DNA of 64,000 bases from Solidesulfovibrio aerotolerans (GTDB taxonomy: Bacteria; Desulfobacterota; Desulfovibrionia; Desulfovibrionales; Desulfovibrionaceae), in assembly GCF_009856865.1 (NCBI RefSeq), contig NZ_WVUD01000014.1:1-64000 (forward strand), read 5' to 3'. This document shows positions 43,678 through 52,962 of the stretch, piece after piece. Position 1 is the first letter of the stretch; every line of letters begins with the position of its first letter. The notes under the pieces are model-generated. The model did not search any database and had not been told where the DNA came from. It worked only from the letters and a program-made list of their open reading frames with translations. A program made the position numbers and the translations under genes.

Positions 43678-44628
43678 ATGGACACCCTTGATACCCGCTA
43701 CGGCTCCCTGTCGGCTGACGGCCCGGTGGAACGCCACCCGGACGGCGGCCTGCGCGCAGCCTTCCTCGTCGCCCCATTCGCCCTGGACACCACCGCCGGC
43801 CGGCTCACTCCGCAACATTCCAGTGACGACTCCCGGCGCATGTTCAAGCCGCCTTTGACCTTTCATCCCAACGGGCAGGTCCGTTCCGTGCCGCTGGAAA
43901 CCCGCACCGTGGTGCATACCCCGGTCGGGCCGCTGCCGGCCGAACTGATCACCTTTCACGAAAACGGGGCGATTGCCCGGGTGTTTCCCTTAAACGGCAA
44001 GCTGTCCGGCTATTGGACCGAGGCCGACGAGGGCGGGCTGGCCGAGCCCCTGCGCATCGCCACCCCCATCGGAACCCTGGCCGCCAAATTCGTGGCCGTG
44101 GCCTTTGACCCGGCCGGCCGGCTGCGCAGCCTGACCCTGTGGCCCGGGGAGGAAATCGTGGTGCGCGCGCCGTGCGGCAACGTTCCGGTGCGCCTGGGTT
44201 TGTCCTTTCATGCCGGCGGCACGGTGTGCTCGCTGGAACCGGCCCGGCCCCTGGAGGTATCCACCCCGGTCGGCTCGATCTGGGCCTATGACCCCGATGC
44301 TGTCGGCATCAGCGGCGATGATAATTCCCTGGTCTTTGATGGCGACGGGCAGGTGGTGCGGGTGGCCACCGTGCGCTCGAGCGTTCTGGCGCAGTTGCCG
44401 GACGGTTCGCGCCAGGAGCTTTCCCCGCTGGTGCGCGACAGCATCTGCGGCGACGGCGACCAGGAACTGACAGCGCTTATCCTGGAATTTGCCGCCGACA
44501 GCCTGACCGCCCGCCACGGGGTTGCCGCGCCCGTGGCCGTTTTCCCCCGGGCCGGCGTCCATTATGCGACCCGCCCCTTCGTGGCCGCCTTTGCCCTGAG
44601 CTTCGCGCCTAAACAATGTTCCATGTAG
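43678..44628 (+). CDS. Uncharacterised protein with about four internal repeats
   Basis: 316 residues, no family recognised. Blocks spaced about 45-50 residues apart have the pattern TPxGxL..F..xGx(I/L).(S/R)V.P: for example TPVGPLPAELITFHENG, TPIGTLAAKFVAVAFDPAG, APCGNVPVRLGLSFHAGG and TPVGSIWAY..SLVFDGDG. The pattern suggests a repeated beta-strand structure, loosely like MORN or YwqK-type repeats. No signal peptide or membrane segment. ATG at 43678. Confidence 0.7.
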   Translation: MDTLDTRYGSLSADGPVERHPDGGLRAAFLVAPFALDTTAGRLTPQHSSDDSRRMFKPPLTFHPNGQVRSVPLETRTVVHTPVGPLPAELITFHENGAIARVFPLNGKLSGYWTEADEGGLAEPLRIATPIGTLAAKFVAVAFDPAGRLRSLTLWPGEEIVVRAPCGNVPVRLGLSFHAGGTVCSLEPARPLEVSTPVGSIWAYDPDAVGISGDDNSLVFDGDGQVVRVATVRSSVLAQLPDGSRQELSPLVRDSICGDGDQELTALILEFAADSLTARHGVAAPVAVFPRAGVHYATRPFVAAFALSFAPKQCSM

Positions 44629-44639
44629 GCCGCTTTCCC

Positions 44640-44670
44640 TTGACGCCCCCCCCTTTCGGACTGATATAAG
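44640..44670 (+). promoter_or_regulatory. Candidate sigma70 promoter of the Tim44-like gene
   Basis: TTGACG (44640-44645) and GATATA/TATAAG (44663-44670). The spacing is 17 nt with GATATA and 19 nt with TATAAG. The predicted leader is about 170 nt. Sequence match only. Confidence 0.5.
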
Positions 44671-44843
44671 AAAGCATCCAGAACCGAAGCCGGCCGCAAG
44701 CCTTCTTGGGCTGCGGCTGCGGCGCGGGCAAGGCCTGCTTCCCTGGCGATGTGCACGGAATCCTTCCGTTGCGCTGACGCTGGCGGGGCCGGCGCACTGC
44801 ATCTTTCGGGCGAGCGCACCGGGATGCACCAAGGAGGTCTTTC

Positions 44844-45752
44844 GTGGGTAAAACCACAAGCGTCTTGCTGGCTGTGTTTTTTTTGCTTTTTGCAAGCGTG
44901 GAGTTTGCCGCAGCCAAACGGCTCGGCGGGGGCGGCTCCATGGGCAACCGGCAGTCGTTTAGTTCATCCACCACGCCTCGTCCGTCCATGGCCCCGCCAG
45001 CGGGCGGGTTTACCTCGCCGCAATCGGGCGCAGCCAATCCGGGCGGCGGCTTTTTCTCCCGTCCGGGGATAGGCGGCATGTTCGGCGGTCTGCTTGTGGG
45101 CGGGCTTTTAGGCTCGATGCTTTTTGGCGGCGGCCATGGCGGCGGCGGTCCGGGCCTGCTCGATATGCTGCTGATTGGCGGCGGGTTATTTTTGCTGTTT
45201 AAGTTCCTGCGCGCCCGTCGCGCGGCCACGGCCGGCGGGCCGGGCGTTGGCCAGCCCATGGCCCGGTCCTACGAGTCCGAGCCGTTGGGGCAGGCGAGGC
45301 AGGCGGCGGCCGGCGGCTGGAGCAATCTCGGGGCAGACCCGAGCGGCCCGGCTGGCCCGACGGGGCCGGATCTGCCGCCCGGCTTTGACACCGAGGAGTT
45401 CCTGGCCGGGGCCAAGGCGCTGTTCGCCCGGCTGCAACGCTCCTGGAGCAGCCGCAATCTGGCTGACATCGAAACCTTTGCCACCCCGGCTTTTATGGCC
45501 GATGTGCGTAAGCAAGCGGCAGACGACCCGACGCCGACACCGACCGACGTCTTGCTGGTGGACGCCAAGCTGTTGGAAGTGCGCAGTCAGGGCGGAATGA
45601 CCATCGCTTCGGCCTATTTCGATACGCTGCTGCGCGAAGACCCCAAGGCCGGGCAACCCGAGCAGGTGCGTGAAGTCTGGCATTTCGTGCGCCGCGAAGG
45701 TGTTGCGGGCGACGCCTGGAAGCTCGACGCCATCCAGCAGATGGACGCGTAA
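44844..45752 (+). CDS. Tim44-like domain protein, membrane or exported
   Basis: 302 residues from a GTG with AAGGAGG 7 nt upstream. N-terminal hydrophobic signal (SVLLAVFFLLFASVEFAAAK), a Ser/Gly/Pro-rich low-complexity linker with a glycine-rich stretch (GGMFGGLLVGGLLGSMLFGGG) and a second hydrophobic segment (LLDMLLIGGGLFLLFKFL), then a C-terminal Tim44-like domain (FLAGAKALFARLQRSWSSRN, LLLVDAKLLEVRSQG, REVWHFVR). Bacterial Tim44-like proteins are membrane-associated, of uncertain role. Followed by a clear terminator. Confidence 0.87.
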   Translation: MGKTTSVLLAVFFLLFASVEFAAAKRLGGGGSMGNRQSFSSSTTPRPSMAPPAGGFTSPQSGAANPGGGFFSRPGIGGMFGGLLVGGLLGSMLFGGGHGGGGPGLLDMLLIGGGLFLLFKFLRARRAATAGGPGVGQPMARSYESEPLGQARQAAAGGWSNLGADPSGPAGPTGPDLPPGFDTEEFLAGAKALFARLQRSWSSRNLADIETFATPAFMADVRKQAADDPTPTPTDVLLVDAKLLEVRSQGGMTIASAYFDTLLREDPKAGQPEQVREVWHFVRREGVAGDAWKLDAIQQMDA

Positions 45753-45783
45753 CGGGCACTGCGGCCGACTGGCCGCCGACGCC

Positions 45784-45816
45784 AAAAGGGAGGGGGACGG
45801 CCCCCTCCCTTTTTTT
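45784..45816 (+). terminator. Terminator after the Tim44-like gene
   Basis: AAAAGGGAGGGGG-ACGG-CCCCCTCCC followed by a run of T. About 30 nt after the stop. Confidence 0.9.
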
Positions 45817-45905
45817 GTGCCCGCGCCGCAGCAACGGTGATGTCCGTCAAGTGCAAACAGCGTTTCCCTATCCATAGCCGACCAGATTGCCAGCCAGCGC
45901 CAAGA

Positions 45906-46038
45906 ACCCCTTAAAAACATCTCCAGTTGGGGGGTCCGGGGGGATCATCCCCCCGGCCGCCGGAGGCTCTTCTGCCTTCTGCCTTCTGCCTTCTATCTTC
46001 TGCCTTCTTCTCTCTCTCGCCCCCTGGCCGCCGGGCGG
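45906..46038 (-). repeat. Dispersed 3'-UTR repeat copy R9 with 7-bp tandem repeat
   Basis: Minus strand, directly after the AAA ATPase stop and in its sense: GCGAGAGAGAGAAGAAGGCAG, then several units of AGAAGGC, GCCTCCGGCGGCC, core GGGGGGATGATCCCCCC, GGACCCCCC, CTGGAGATGTTTTTAAGGGG. The 7-bp unit AGAAGGC is repeated about four times, which suggests slippage growth of the purine tract. Confidence 0.8.
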
Positions 46039-46041
46039 GGC

Positions 46042-47121
46042 TTAATAGCGCGAATAGGTCACAACATCCTCCTGGAACTGGGTCATCACTTCGTCGGTCA
46101 GGGAGGGACGGACCAGCGTGATCTTTTCCAGGATGCATTCCGTGGTCACCACAAAGTCTTTTCCGGTCTCGTATTCCCGGTCAAAGGCGTATTGGGCGAT
46201 GAGCTGATACAGGTGTTCCAGATCAGCCGGTGTATAGTGCCGCGTCTGTTTGACAATGCAGTCCAGGTCGATATCCCCGACATTGATCCGGGCGTTGTGG
46301 TGTTGCAGGATCGTCCGCCGCCCATCGTCGTCGAGGACGCCCACCGGGATGATGCAGTCAAAACGGCCGGGCCGCAGCAGTGCCGCGTCCAATTGCCGCA
46401 CATAGTTGGTGGCGCACACCAGGAGCACCTTGTTGCCCTGACTCTTGAGCAGGGGAACCTGCTTGAGGAATTCGTTGGTGATGGAGCGGTCGATGCGGTC
46501 GGCCTCGTCCCGGCTGGCCGCGAGTTCCTCGAATTCGTCAATAAAGATGACGGCTTCCTCAAGGCGACGGGCCTTTTCCATGGTGGCGCGCAAGTTGGCA
46601 CCGATTTTGTCCACGCCTTCGGCCATGAGCATGCTGGGCGCGATTTCGATGAACCACCAGCCGAGAAACCCGGCCATGGCTTTGACGAAATGTGTTTTCC
46701 CCGTGCCCGGAGGGCCGAAGAAGACGATGGCTTTGGGGGTGACAACGCCGTGTTTCTTGGACAGGCCTTCTTCCTGAAGCGGTCGGATGATGCGTTTCTG
46801 GACGAGTTGCTTGGGCGGTTGCGAATCGGAGATGGTTTTCCAGATGTCGCGGTCGATGTATTGGGCACCCATTTCGCCGAGAAGGTCGGCCTGGCGTCCC
46901 AGCCGCAGATCCTGCCCGGCCACGAAGTTGTCCAGGAAATCGATACAGGCGGCCCGAAAGCCCACGTCCCGGCCGAGTTTTTCGGACAAGACCCATTTGT
47001 GGTCCATGATTTTCTGCCACAGGTCGGCGGCAATGGCTTCATCGAATTTAATGCCGCTGGCCTCAAAGATGTCCGTACTGTAATCTGTCGGCATAACGCT
47101 ATTAACTGTCTGCGTTTGCAT
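46042..47121 (-). CDS. AAA+ ATPase with an unrecognised N-terminal region
   Basis: 359 residues. About 100 residues of unrecognised N-terminal sequence (ASGIKFDEAIAADLWQKIMD) precede an AAA domain: Walker A FFGPPGTGKTHF, Walker B AVIFIDEFEEL, sensor-1 LLVCATNYVRQLD and arginine finger LLRPGRFDCII, as in the FtsH/Cdc48/proteasomal group. No protease or membrane domain is fused. GAGGAGG upstream of the ATG. Substrate and partner unknown; the N-terminal region may be the substrate adaptor. Confidence 0.87.
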   Translation of the reverse strand: MQTQTVNSVMPTDYSTDIFEASGIKFDEAIAADLWQKIMDHKWVLSEKLGRDVGFRAACIDFLDNFVAGQDLRLGRQADLLGEMGAQYIDRDIWKTISDSQPPKQLVQKRIIRPLQEEGLSKKHGVVTPKAIVFFGPPGTGKTHFVKAMAGFLGWWFIEIAPSMLMAEGVDKIGANLRATMEKARRLEEAVIFIDEFEELAASRDEADRIDRSITNEFLKQVPLLKSQGNKVLLVCATNYVRQLDAALLRPGRFDCIIPVGVLDDDGRRTILQHHNARINVGDIDLDCIVKQTRHYTPADLEHLYQLIAQYAFDREYETGKDFVVTTECILEKITLVRPSLTDEVMTQFQEDVVTYSRY

Positions 47122-47672
47122 AGGGTATCCTCCTCAATGGCAGAGACAATTCATTTCAAAAATGAATCTGCCTTGGAATGCGTCGGAGTGGAATAGTGGG
47201 TGGAGCGTGCGAAGTGGAGCGTAGAAGTGTCTTGGACAATGGGCGTGATGCCTGTTGCTGTCAACTGTTTTTTTGACAGCATTGTTTTTCAGGGCGGCGA
47301 GCGGTTGGTGTTTGCCCGGTCAGGGCGTTCCCGCAGCCGGCTTATGCGTTCGGTTCGGGGGCGTTGGCGGTCCGCTCGCGCCCCAAGGCGACAACCGGGT
47401 CAGCGCAGAGGGGAGCTGCGCCGCCCTGCCCTGGAGAGCCCGGCCGCCCCGACCACGCCCGCCCCGGCCCCCGCTGCATGGCATGGACTCCGGGCGCGGC
47501 ATCGGGTAAGCAGGCTGGCGGCCCCAGGCGTCCTGTTCCCGTGCGGATTGGGCTTTGGGAAACGGCTGCAGACGATGGCCGCGACCACGTTTTGGACGCG
47601 GCAGCGGTCCGAACAAGCAGGCTTTGCCCTTTCGGGCCAGCGACCAAGCACCTCTTTTAGCCCAGGCGCACC
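47122..47672. other. Intergenic region, no gene supported
   Basis: About 550 nt between divergent genes. The part next to the ATPase (47122-47290) is AT-richer and probably holds its promoter; a TTGACA at about 47270 has no matching -10. A 159-codon plus-strand frame (47200-47676) reads through a low-complexity Arg/Pro/Ala region with no recognisable family and is not called. Confidence 0.5.
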
Positions 47673-49814
47673 ATGAAGACCAACACCCTGTCGGCCCGAT
47701 GCCCCTTGCCCAAAGTGCGCTGCACGCTCCCGGCGCTCCTTGTCCTCATGCTCGCGGTGGGGGTCTTTGTTTCCGGCTGCGCCAGGGTTTCCATCCGGGA
47801 AGTCCCCATTGCCCAGCGCTACGACGCCCTGGACCGCTCGGCCATTAATTCCGACCGGCCCAGCGAATTGACCCTGGCCTTTTTAAAGCAGCGCGACCTG
47901 GACGGGCAATGGAAAAGCGATCCCGACAGCCTTATCACCGCCCTGGACGCCAAGTATCAGGCCGATCCGGGGCCGGGGACGCTGTTTGCCCTGATCGAAC
48001 TGACCCACCTGCAAGCCAAGCGCTACGCTGCCCAGCCCGAACAGTCTGCGCCCTTTGACCTTTCCTGCGCCGTTTATTCCTATCTGTTCCTGTTTGATCC
48101 CAAGGTCGCCCCGGACAAGGGCTATCTGCGCCCCAACGCCCGGCTGGCCGCAGAGTTTCACAACCGTTCGTTGTCGCGCTATCTGCTTTACGCCCGCGCG
48201 GCCGGCATTGGCTTCAGTCCGGGACAGACCCTGGCCACGGCCAACGCCTCGGTGGAACTCAAGGATCGGGAATATGGCCTGGCCTTTGCCCCGGACGAGA
48301 TCAGCAGCTACCATCTGGCTTACGAATACGCCGTCTCCGGCCTGGACGTGACCTATACCGTGCCGGGCCTGGGCGTGCCGCTGATTCTCGTGCGCGAGGC
48401 TGGCGCGGCCCGGGACGACCGGCCGGAAGAACGATTTCTCACCCGGGTGCGGCAAGTGCTGGCCGCAACGCTCTTTTTGCGCATCGAGACGGAACCGGCG
48501 ACCGGTCGCGGCGGGCGGCGGGTCTACCGCAGCCGCCTGGAACTCTACGACCCCATGCGGGTCAATACCGTGGCTGTTGATGGCATGACCGTGCCCCTTG
48601 AGACGGACATCTCCACGCCGCTGGCCTGGATGGCCGCCCATGCCCCGGCCCCCCAGGGCATCAAGGGACTCATGGACCCCCAGGCTTTCCAGTCGGACCA
48701 GGGCCTGTACATGCTCCAGCCCTACCAGAAGGACAAGATTCCGGTGGTGTTCGTCCACGGCCTCATCAGTTCCCCCATGACCTGGCTGCCCATGATCAAC
48801 GGGCTTATGGGCGATCCGAAACTGCGGGAACGCTACCAGTTCTGGTATTTTTCCTATCCCACCGGCAACCCGGTGCTGTACTCGTCCATGCTGCTGCGCC
48901 AGGCCCTTTTAAGCGCCCAGGCGACCTTTGATCCCACCGGGTCCAATCCGGCCTTTAACAACATGCTCATTGTCGGCCATAGCATGGGCGGGCTTTTGAC
49001 CAAGGACATGGTGCAGGACTGCGGGGACCTGCTGTGGAACACCATCTCCAAAACGCCCGTAGCGCAGTTGGCTTTGCCCCCGGACATCCAGGAGCAGGTA
49101 GAAAAATTGTTCTTTTTCAAACGCTTGCCGTTTGTGACTGAGGTCATATTTATTTCCACGCCCCATCGGGGATCGGAAATGGCCCTGGGGACTATCGGAA
49201 AGATCGGCAAGGCCCTGGTCACCTTGCCGCTGACCCTGGTCAAGGCCAGCGCCACGCTTTTTACGTCCCTGGCCCGGCACGGCATGCATCTGCCCATCAC
49301 CGGCGTGCCCACGGGCATCGACGGGCTTTCGCCGAAAAATCCCCTGCTGGAACTCACAGCCGCCATGCCCGTGGCCGTGCCCTTCCACTCCATCATCGGC
49401 AACGAGGCAAAGGGCGGCGTGGCCGGCGGTTCCGATGGTGTGGTGCCTTATCGAAGCTCCCATCTGGACGGGGCCGCGTCCGAACTGATCGTCAAATCCG
49501 GCCACGGTGCCCACGAGCATCCCCTGGCCATCCGCGAGGTGCGGCGCATCATGCTGGAGCACATGCGCACGACCGATGCCGCCACGTCAGAGGCGACGGT
49601 CGCGCCTGACGTGACAACCGCGCCGGCAAAGCCAAACGGGCGAGGGAAGCCGGCCGTGCCAGCAAAACAGAGTGAGCCGGCAAGACCGACTGCACCAAAG
49701 CAGGCCGTGCCGGCTCAACGGAACGCGCCCGCCGCTCCGGCCGCCGCAATCCCCCCGGTCCCATGCGCCGTGCCGCCAGCGGCAACTGCCGCAACGGCCC
49801 CGACTGCGCCGTGA
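47673..49814 (+). CDS. Exported lipoprotein alpha/beta-hydrolase
   Basis: 713 residues. Lipoprotein signal: hydrophobic ALLVLMLAVGVFVSGC with lipobox VSGC (Cys about residue 36). After a 300-residue N-terminal region of unknown fold comes an alpha/beta-hydrolase: oxyanion VVFVHGLISSPMTW, nucleophile elbow VGHSMGGLL, then the late FHSIIGNE and HGAHEHPLAI for the acid and His. It may be a triacylglycerol/PGAP1-like esterase. A Pro/Ala/Thr-rich tail (about 620-713) ends the protein. Overlaps the DUF4105 gene. Confidence 0.85.
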   Translation: MKTNTLSARCPLPKVRCTLPALLVLMLAVGVFVSGCARVSIREVPIAQRYDALDRSAINSDRPSELTLAFLKQRDLDGQWKSDPDSLITALDAKYQADPGPGTLFALIELTHLQAKRYAAQPEQSAPFDLSCAVYSYLFLFDPKVAPDKGYLRPNARLAAEFHNRSLSRYLLYARAAGIGFSPGQTLATANASVELKDREYGLAFAPDEISSYHLAYEYAVSGLDVTYTVPGLGVPLILVREAGAARDDRPEERFLTRVRQVLAATLFLRIETEPATGRGGRRVYRSRLELYDPMRVNTVAVDGMTVPLETDISTPLAWMAAHAPAPQGIKGLMDPQAFQSDQGLYMLQPYQKDKIPVVFVHGLISSPMTWLPMINGLMGDPKLRERYQFWYFSYPTGNPVLYSSMLLRQALLSAQATFDPTGSNPAFNNMLIVGHSMGGLLTKDMVQDCGDLLWNTISKTPVAQLALPPDIQEQVEKLFFFKRLPFVTEVIFISTPHRGSEMALGTIGKIGKALVTLPLTLVKASATLFTSLARHGMHLPITGVPTGIDGLSPKNPLLELTAAMPVAVPFHSIIGNEAKGGVAGGSDGVVPYRSSHLDGAASELIVKSGHGAHEHPLAIREVRRIMLEHMRTTDAATSEATVAPDVTTAPAKPNGRGKPAVPAKQSEPARPTAPKQAVPAQRNAPAAPAAAIPPVPCAVPPAATAATAPTAP

Positions 49815-50857
49815 GCCGCCGGGCCAGCCTGATCCGCGTGGTCCTGACGGTGCTGGCGGCGCTGGCCGTGGCGCTTATGACCGCCTGGGCCGCCCTGGCC
49901 GTCTACTGGTCGGATATCCCCGGCCAGACCCTGCGTCTGGTCCTGGCCGCCGGGGTGGTCCTGGCCACGCTTGCGGCCTTTGGCCTGACCCGCCGCCGGG
50001 GCTGGACGCTCCTCGCCTTTCTTGCGGCCTTTGCCTGCTTTGTGGTGTGGTGGTCCGGCATAAAGCCCGCCAATGACCGGGACTGGCAGCCCGATGTGGC
50101 CGTATTGCCCTATGCCGACGTTTCCGGCGACAGTGTGACCGTGCACAACATCCGCAACTGCGACTATCGCAGCGAAACAGACTATACGCCGCGCTACTAC
50201 GACAAAACCTTTGATCTGGCGCACTTGGACTCTGTTGATCTCATTGCGGTCTATTGGATGGGTGACGCCATCGCCCATGTGATGCTCAGCTTCGGCTTTG
50301 CCGGGCAGGACTATTTGTGCTTCTCCATCGAGACCCGCAAGGAGCGCGGCGAAGACTATTCCTCGCTCAAGGGCTTTTTCAAACAGTACGAGCTCATCAC
50401 CGTGGCGGCCGACGAGCGCGATCTGATCCGGTTGCGCACCGAGTATCGCCGGCCGCCGGAAGATGTCTATCTGTACCGCACGCGCCTGAAACCTGACGTT
50501 GGCCGCAAACTTTTTCTGGAATACGTCAAGGAGATGAATCGGCTGCGCCAAACGCCGGAATTTTACAACACCCTGACCACCAACTGCACCACCAATATCG
50601 TGCGGCATTTTCGGGCTTTTGGCGATCTGGTGGGCTACAACTGGAAGATTCTCTTTTCAGGCTTTGCGCCGCTCTACGCGTATGAATTGGGCGGGCTGGA
50701 CGATGCTTTGCCCTTTGCAGCGCTTCGGGCCAAAAGCCTGATCAATCCGGTGGTCCATGACGCCGGGGACGGATCGGATTTTTCCCGGCGGATTCGGGCG
50801 GGGTTGCCGGGAATTGATCCGGCCCAGGCGCGGCAGCCGGCTGCCGTCAGCCCTTGA
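49811..50857 (+). CDS. DUF4105 membrane protein
   Basis: 348 residues from the GTG at 49811 (GTGA overlap with the previous stop); an ATG at 49763 would overlap further. Two to three transmembrane helices at the N-terminus (LIRVVLTVLAALAVALMTAW; LVLAAGVVLATLAAFGL; LLAFLAAFACFVVWW), then the DUF4105 domain: VTVHNIRNCDYRSETDYTP, VYWMGDAIAHVMLSFGF, YSSLKGFFKQYELITVAADE and FYNTLTTNCTTNIVRH. The conserved Cys and His suggest a papain-like or related hydrolase fold facing the periplasm; not proven. Its end overlaps the convergent PilZ gene by 11 nt. Confidence 0.87.
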   Translation: MSRRASLIRVVLTVLAALAVALMTAWAALAVYWSDIPGQTLRLVLAAGVVLATLAAFGLTRRRGWTLLAFLAAFACFVVWWSGIKPANDRDWQPDVAVLPYADVSGDSVTVHNIRNCDYRSETDYTPRYYDKTFDLAHLDSVDLIAVYWMGDAIAHVMLSFGFAGQDYLCFSIETRKERGEDYSSLKGFFKQYELITVAADERDLIRLRTEYRRPPEDVYLYRTRLKPDVGRKLFLEYVKEMNRLRQTPEFYNTLTTNCTTNIVRHFRAFGDLVGYNWKILFSGFAPLYAYELGGLDDALPFAALRAKSLINPVVHDAGDGSDFSRRIRAGLPGIDPAQARQPAAVSP

Positions 50858-51281
50858 CCACGCAGGAAAGGTCGTTCGGGCTGGTGAACAGGGGCTTGTC
50901 AAAGGCGATGCCGAATGCGTCGTCTTCCACCCAGCGCACCGTGGCCATGCGAAATTCGCCCAGCGGCCCCACCGGCTGGAGTCCGGCGTTAAATAGGATT
51001 TTGTCGTGCTCGGCCACCGGGAAGCCCTTGGCCTCGACAAAGCGCAACCGCGCGCCAAGCTCGCTCAGGTCAATGATATGCACCTCGGCGGCCTGATGGC
51101 GCGTCTGCACATGCCCCCGGTGCAAGGCGTCGTCGGCGCAGAAGGACACGCGTTTGGCCGACCGGCGATCCCCGCACTCCCGGCAGCGCCAATAGCACGG
51201 CGCGGGCGGTCCGCGATCGACCAGCTCGTGCCAGGCCGACTTGCCGCAGGCCGCGCATTTTCGAAGTTCCACCAGCGGCAT
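50847..51281 (-). CDS. PilZ-domain protein with zinc-ribbon-like N-terminus
   Basis: 144 residues. Four Cys near the start (CAACGKSAW and CYWRCREC) form a probable zinc ribbon. The PilZ domain follows: RRSAKR (RxxxR) and IDLSELG (DxSxxG), the two motifs that bind c-di-GMP, both intact. The output may therefore respond to c-di-GMP and would act through the ribbon. Convergent with the DUF4105 gene. Confidence 0.85.
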   Translation of the reverse strand: MPLVELRKCAACGKSAWHELVDRGPPAPCYWRCRECGDRRSAKRVSFCADDALHRGHVQTRHQAAEVHIIDLSELGARLRFVEAKGFPVAEHDKILFNAGLQPVGPLGEFRMATVRWVEDDAFGIAFDKPLFTSPNDLSCVVKG

Positions 51282-51573
51282 GGCGAGTGTCCTTTGGCTG
51301 CGGGTATTTATTATCTGAATCTGTTATCAGGTTACGTGGTTAACCCGTTGCCGTAAAGACCTGCAGACGCCGGGCCGCCGGTCGTGTGCCAACAGCCGGA
51401 CGCGTTGGAGTGTACGGGCCGGGCTTGCGGCGCTAGCGGTCGCGGTCCTTTCAAAGGTCTGCCCAAGCCAACTGCGGCTGCGTACCGAGCGTCCCCTCGA
51501 CGCCGCCTGCCCGGCGTGGTAGCCCCTCTCCCGTCGCCTCCGCCTGCCATAAACCTGCCAACCGGACGAATCT

Positions 51574-52812
51574 ATGGCCTCTGAAATCTTTGGCAACCGG
51601 GCCTTTACGCGTTTTTGGACTGCGCGCAGCGCCTCCGGCTTTGCCTACCACATGACCGCCGTGGCCGTGGGCTGGCAGGTGTATGACCTCACCGGCAGCG
51701 CCTTGATGCTCGGGCTGGTCGGGCTGGTGGAATTTTTGCCCCAGTTCCTGCTCACCCTGGTGGTGGGGCAGGTGGCCGACCGTTTCGACCGCCGCCGCAT
51801 TGCCGGCGTGTGCCAGTTGGTGGAAGCCGCCGCCCTGCTGTTGCTGTTGGCCGAGGCGGCCGGCGGCCTTCTGGGCCTTGGCGGCATCTTCGCCTGCGTG
51901 GCCCTTATCGGTGCGGCCCGGGCTTTTGAGACGCCGACCCTTCAGGCTTTGTTGCCAAGTCTCGTTGCCCCGGAGTCTTTGCCGCGCATGCTGGCCTGGA
52001 GCGGCTCGGTCTGGAAGACGGCCATGATCCTCGGGCCGGCGGCCGGCGGCGTGCTTTTTATGCTGGGGCCGGGCGTGGTCTACGGTCTGGGCGCTCTGGT
52101 CTATGTCCTGGCCAGCTTGGCGGTCCTGTCCATTCCGGCGGCGGCCAAGGTACCCGCGCCGGCCGGGAGCTTGTGGAGCACGGCCCTGGACGGGCTGCGC
52201 TTTATCCGTCGCCGGCCGATCATTTTCGGGGCCATCTCCCTGGATCTGTTTTCCGTGCTCCTGGGCGGGGCCACTTCGCTGCTGCCGGTCTTTGCCCGCG
52301 ACATCCTGGCTGTGGGGCCGGGCGGGCTGGGAGCCTTGCGGGCCGCACCGGCGCTTGGAGCCCTGGCCATGTCGCTCTATCTCACCCGTTTTCCGCTTAA
52401 GCGCCGGGTGGGGCGCACCATGTTCGCGGCGGTGGCTGTGTTCGGCCTGTCCACCATCGTCTTTGGCCTGTCGCGCTCCTTTCCCTTGTCCGTGGCCGCC
52501 CTGGCCGTACTGGGGGCCGGGGACATGATCAGCGTGGTCATCCGCTCCACCCTGGTGCAGATCGACACACCCGATGCCCTGCGCGGCCGGGTCAGCGCTG
52601 TCAACGCCGTCTTTATCGGCACCTCCAACCAGCTTGGCGATTTCGAGTCCGGGCTTATCGCAGCGGCGCTCGGCGCAACCGGGGCCGTGGTGGTCGGCGG
52701 GCTGGGGGCCTTGGTCGTGGTGGCCCTGTGGATGCGCTTTTTCCCGGAACTGGCCCGGCGCGACCGGCTGGTTCCCCATGTTCCCGCCGTCGGCCGGCCG
52801 GGGGAGACATAG
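51574..52812 (+). CDS. Major facilitator superfamily exporter
   Basis: 412 residues, about 12 transmembrane helices. MFS motif A, VVGQVADRFDRRR, between helices 2 and 3. Similar in layout to the EntS/MFS_3 group (enterobactin and drug exporters). No assigned substrate. A weak ribosome site lies before the ATG at 51574. Followed by the class V enzyme gene 150 nt downstream. Confidence 0.9.
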   Translation: MASEIFGNRAFTRFWTARSASGFAYHMTAVAVGWQVYDLTGSALMLGLVGLVEFLPQFLLTLVVGQVADRFDRRRIAGVCQLVEAAALLLLLAEAAGGLLGLGGIFACVALIGAARAFETPTLQALLPSLVAPESLPRMLAWSGSVWKTAMILGPAAGGVLFMLGPGVVYGLGALVYVLASLAVLSIPAAAKVPAPAGSLWSTALDGLRFIRRRPIIFGAISLDLFSVLLGGATSLLPVFARDILAVGPGGLGALRAAPALGALAMSLYLTRFPLKRRVGRTMFAAVAVFGLSTIVFGLSRSFPLSVAALAVLGAGDMISVVIRSTLVQIDTPDALRGRVSAVNAVFIGTSNQLGDFESGLIAAALGATGAVVVGGLGALVVVALWMRFFPELARRDRLVPHVPAVGRPGET

Positions 52813-52962
52813 GCGAGGCAGGAGCGCAACGAAAAGGACCGAACGCGCCACCCGGCCAGCCGCCGTCAGGCCGGCCGGGCTGGAGCCATGCCTTGTCTTG
52901 GGGGCGGTTGCCCCGTATCGAAAAGGCGGCGCGCCGCAGTATCGGCAGCCCGGGGAGGCATT

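Noticed and set aside
47200-47676. 159-codon plus-strand frame before the lipoprotein hydrolase
   Set aside because: Low-complexity Arg/Pro/Ala sequence, no family resemblance, runs into the real gene start.
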